This document shows positions 62,888-64,000 of a stretch of DNA of 64,000 bases, piece by piece. Location: assembly GCF_040359615.1 (NCBI RefSeq), contig NZ_CP132942.1, forward strand, positions 2,542,001 through 2,606,000. Direction: 5' to 3'. The first letter of the stretch is position 1; each line of letters begins with the position of its first letter. Source of the stretch: Tunturibacter psychrotolerans (GTDB taxonomy: Bacteria; Acidobacteriota; Terriglobia; Terriglobales; Acidobacteriaceae). Below the pieces are notes generated by a model. The model searched no databases. It had not been told where the DNA came from and worked only from the letters and a program-made list of their open reading frames with translations. The position numbers were made by a program, and so were the translations under genes.

Positions 62888-63499
62888 ATGATAGAGGATT
62901 CGGAAGATCGCGTGGAGATAGACGGAAACATTCGGCCTGAGCCGGAAGATCAGCAGGTGATTGAGCCGACGGATCAGATGGATCAGCGCAAGGGAGTGAT
63001 GCACTCCTGGCTGCGCGATCTGGTGATCTCGGTTGTGGTGTCGGCGTTCATCATCATCTTTTTGTACCAACCGGTTCGGGTGGAAGGAACCAGCATGCTG
63101 CCGATGCTGGAAGACCAGGACAGGCTATTCATTAACAAAGTGGCCTATCGGGTTGGTGAGATACACCGTGGGGACGTGGTCGTATTTCTGTACCCGCACG
63201 ACCATGAAAAGAGTTACATCAAGCGGGTGATCGCGCTGCCTGGCGATACTTTGCGGATCGATCATGGACAGGTGATCGTGAACGGCGAACGCGTGAAGGA
63301 ACGCTACGTCCCAACGCGATTTGCCGATGACAGATCGCAGCCGGAGATGACGGTACCGGGGCATGAGTATTTTGTGATGGGCGATCACCGGTCGATCTCA
63401 AGCGACAGCCGCGACTTTGGGCCTGTCGACCGGGATCTGATCTACGGCAAGGCGGCCTTTGTGTACTGGCCGATGGATCAGGCTGGCGTGGTTCGGTAG
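62888..63499 (+). CDS. lepB: Signal peptidase I
   Basis: 203 residues. One membrane helix (LVISVVVSAFIIIFLYQPV) after an acidic 40-residue N-terminus. Catalytic Ser69 in VEGTSMLPML, Lys112 in SYIKRVIALPGD, and box E GDHRSISSDSRDFGPV. It removes signal peptides of exported proteins on the outer face of the inner membrane. The smaller size (one helix) is normal for non-enterobacterial forms. Confidence 0.96.
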   Translation: MIEDSEDRVEIDGNIRPEPEDQQVIEPTDQMDQRKGVMHSWLRDLVISVVVSAFIIIFLYQPVRVEGTSMLPMLEDQDRLFINKVAYRVGEIHRGDVVVFLYPHDHEKSYIKRVIALPGDTLRIDHGQVIVNGERVKERYVPTRFADDRSQPEMTVPGHEYFVMGDHRSISSDSRDFGPVDRDLIYGKAAFVYWPMDQAGVVR

Positions 63500-63554
63500 C
63501 GAGAGAAGCAGCAATCGGCATGATGCCCGCACTGGGGTTGTCTCAGTCGAATCT

Positions 63555-64000
63555 TTACGCGCCCGTCGCGTTGCAGATGATCTCGTGGAAGGATTTTGCG
63601 TGCAGGCTGGCTCCTCCGACCAGCGCGCCGTCGATTTCAGGCTGGTTCATCAGGCTGGCGACGTTGTCCGGTTTAACGGAGCCGCCGTAGAGTATGCGCA
63701 TGCCGCTCGCACAGGGAAGGCCAAGGTGCTTGGCCACTTCGCGGCGGATGATGGCGTGGGCTTCGTTGGCCTGCTCGGGGGTTGCGACGCTGCCGGTGCC
63801 GATGGCCCAGACGGGCTCGTAGGCGATGACCACCTGGCCGCAAGAGGTGCCCTTGACTCCGTTGAGCGCGCAAGCAACCTGCCAACAGAGAACTGCTTCA
63901 GTAAGTCCGGATTGACGCTTGTCGAGGGTTTCGCCGACGCAGACAACGGGAATGAGGTCGTGTTCGAGCGCCGCCTTTAGCTTCAGGTTGACCATTTCGT
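63555..64000 (-). CDS. tpiA: Triosephosphate isomerase, C-terminal part
   Basis: The frame continues past the right edge, so only the last ~148 residues are seen; the Met at 63995 is internal. Catalytic Glu in VIAYEPVWAIGTGSVATPEQ, and phosphate-binding ILYGGSVKPDNVASLM and DGALVGGASL. Converts dihydroxyacetone phosphate and glyceraldehyde 3-phosphate in glycolysis. The region LIPVVCVGETLDKRQSG is the expected loop before the catalytic Glu. Convergent with lepB. Confidence 0.95.
   Translation of the reverse strand, partial: EMVNLKLKAALEHDLIPVVCVGETLDKRQSGLTEAVLCWQVACALNGVKGTSCGQVVIAYEPVWAIGTGSVATPEQANEAHAIIRREVAKHLGLPCASGMRILYGGSVKPDNVASLMNQPEIDGALVGGASLHAKSFHEIICNATGA

Overview
The window looks like a chromosomal segment of a soil Acidobacteriota, most probably the Acidobacteriaceae (Edaphobacter/Granulicella/Terriglobus type). 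This is inferred from gene content and style, not from a search. The clues are moderately high GC, a futalosine-pathway menaquinone gene, an ECF42 sigma factor paired with a DGPF protein, a CxxxY-type CcmE, a PEP-CTERM protein, and a sortase in what is otherwise a diderm (MurA, lipoproteins, OmpA-like barrel, ccm system, GmhA).

Left end (1-8640): the tail of a secreted protein, then a leftward operon of a JmjC/cupin-like oxygenase, an MsbA-type ABC exporter and a GT-C membrane glycosyltransferase. A second, paralogous oxygenase is divergent from it, and three TTGTCA boxes spaced exactly 11 bp lie in the shared promoter region. An ECF42/DGPF pair follows.

8760-13950 is a degraded accessory zone: a formaldehyde-dehydrogenase-like fragment fused in frame to an IS110 transposase fragment, a cytoplasmic histidine-kinase remnant whose phospho-acceptor His is Arg, a 5'-truncated membrane gene, several lower-GC genes of unknown function (one with an in-frame TGA), tRNA-Ser(CGA), and an integrase remnant that has lost its catalytic Tyr. 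It reads as a decayed tRNA-associated island.

14000-31000 is mostly housekeeping: queG, a YihY-family protein overlapping a SpoIIE-type phosphatase, a YVTN lipoprotein, a tightly coupled cytochrome c maturation operon (ccmE-ccmA-ybaK-ccmB-ccmC-ccmD, with the 36-residue ccmD easily missed), a TetR/hydrolase pair with matching operators, a DUF892 protein and thiC.

31000-53000: secreted hydrolases (M28 peptidase, amidase, phospholipase C-like), a frameshifted hydrolase, TlpA, a cysteine hydrolase, an ArsR/SRPBCC pair, gmhA, then the nitrogen block amtB-glnK-glnD, an orphan nuoB, an OmpA-like protein, a large beta-propeller protein and mqnE. A dispersed intergenic repeat occurs three times (30934, 33243, 43770).

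53000-64000: a PEP-CTERM protein with a far-upstream sigma-54-like promoter, a 29-residue peptide gene, a LacI/MFS pair, a GNAT, murA, a three-gene class D sortase locus whose first gene ends in an LPHTA sorting signal, murQ, lepB and the end of tpiA. MurA and MurQ link to peptidoglycan synthesis and recycling, and LepB to export of the many secreted products here.
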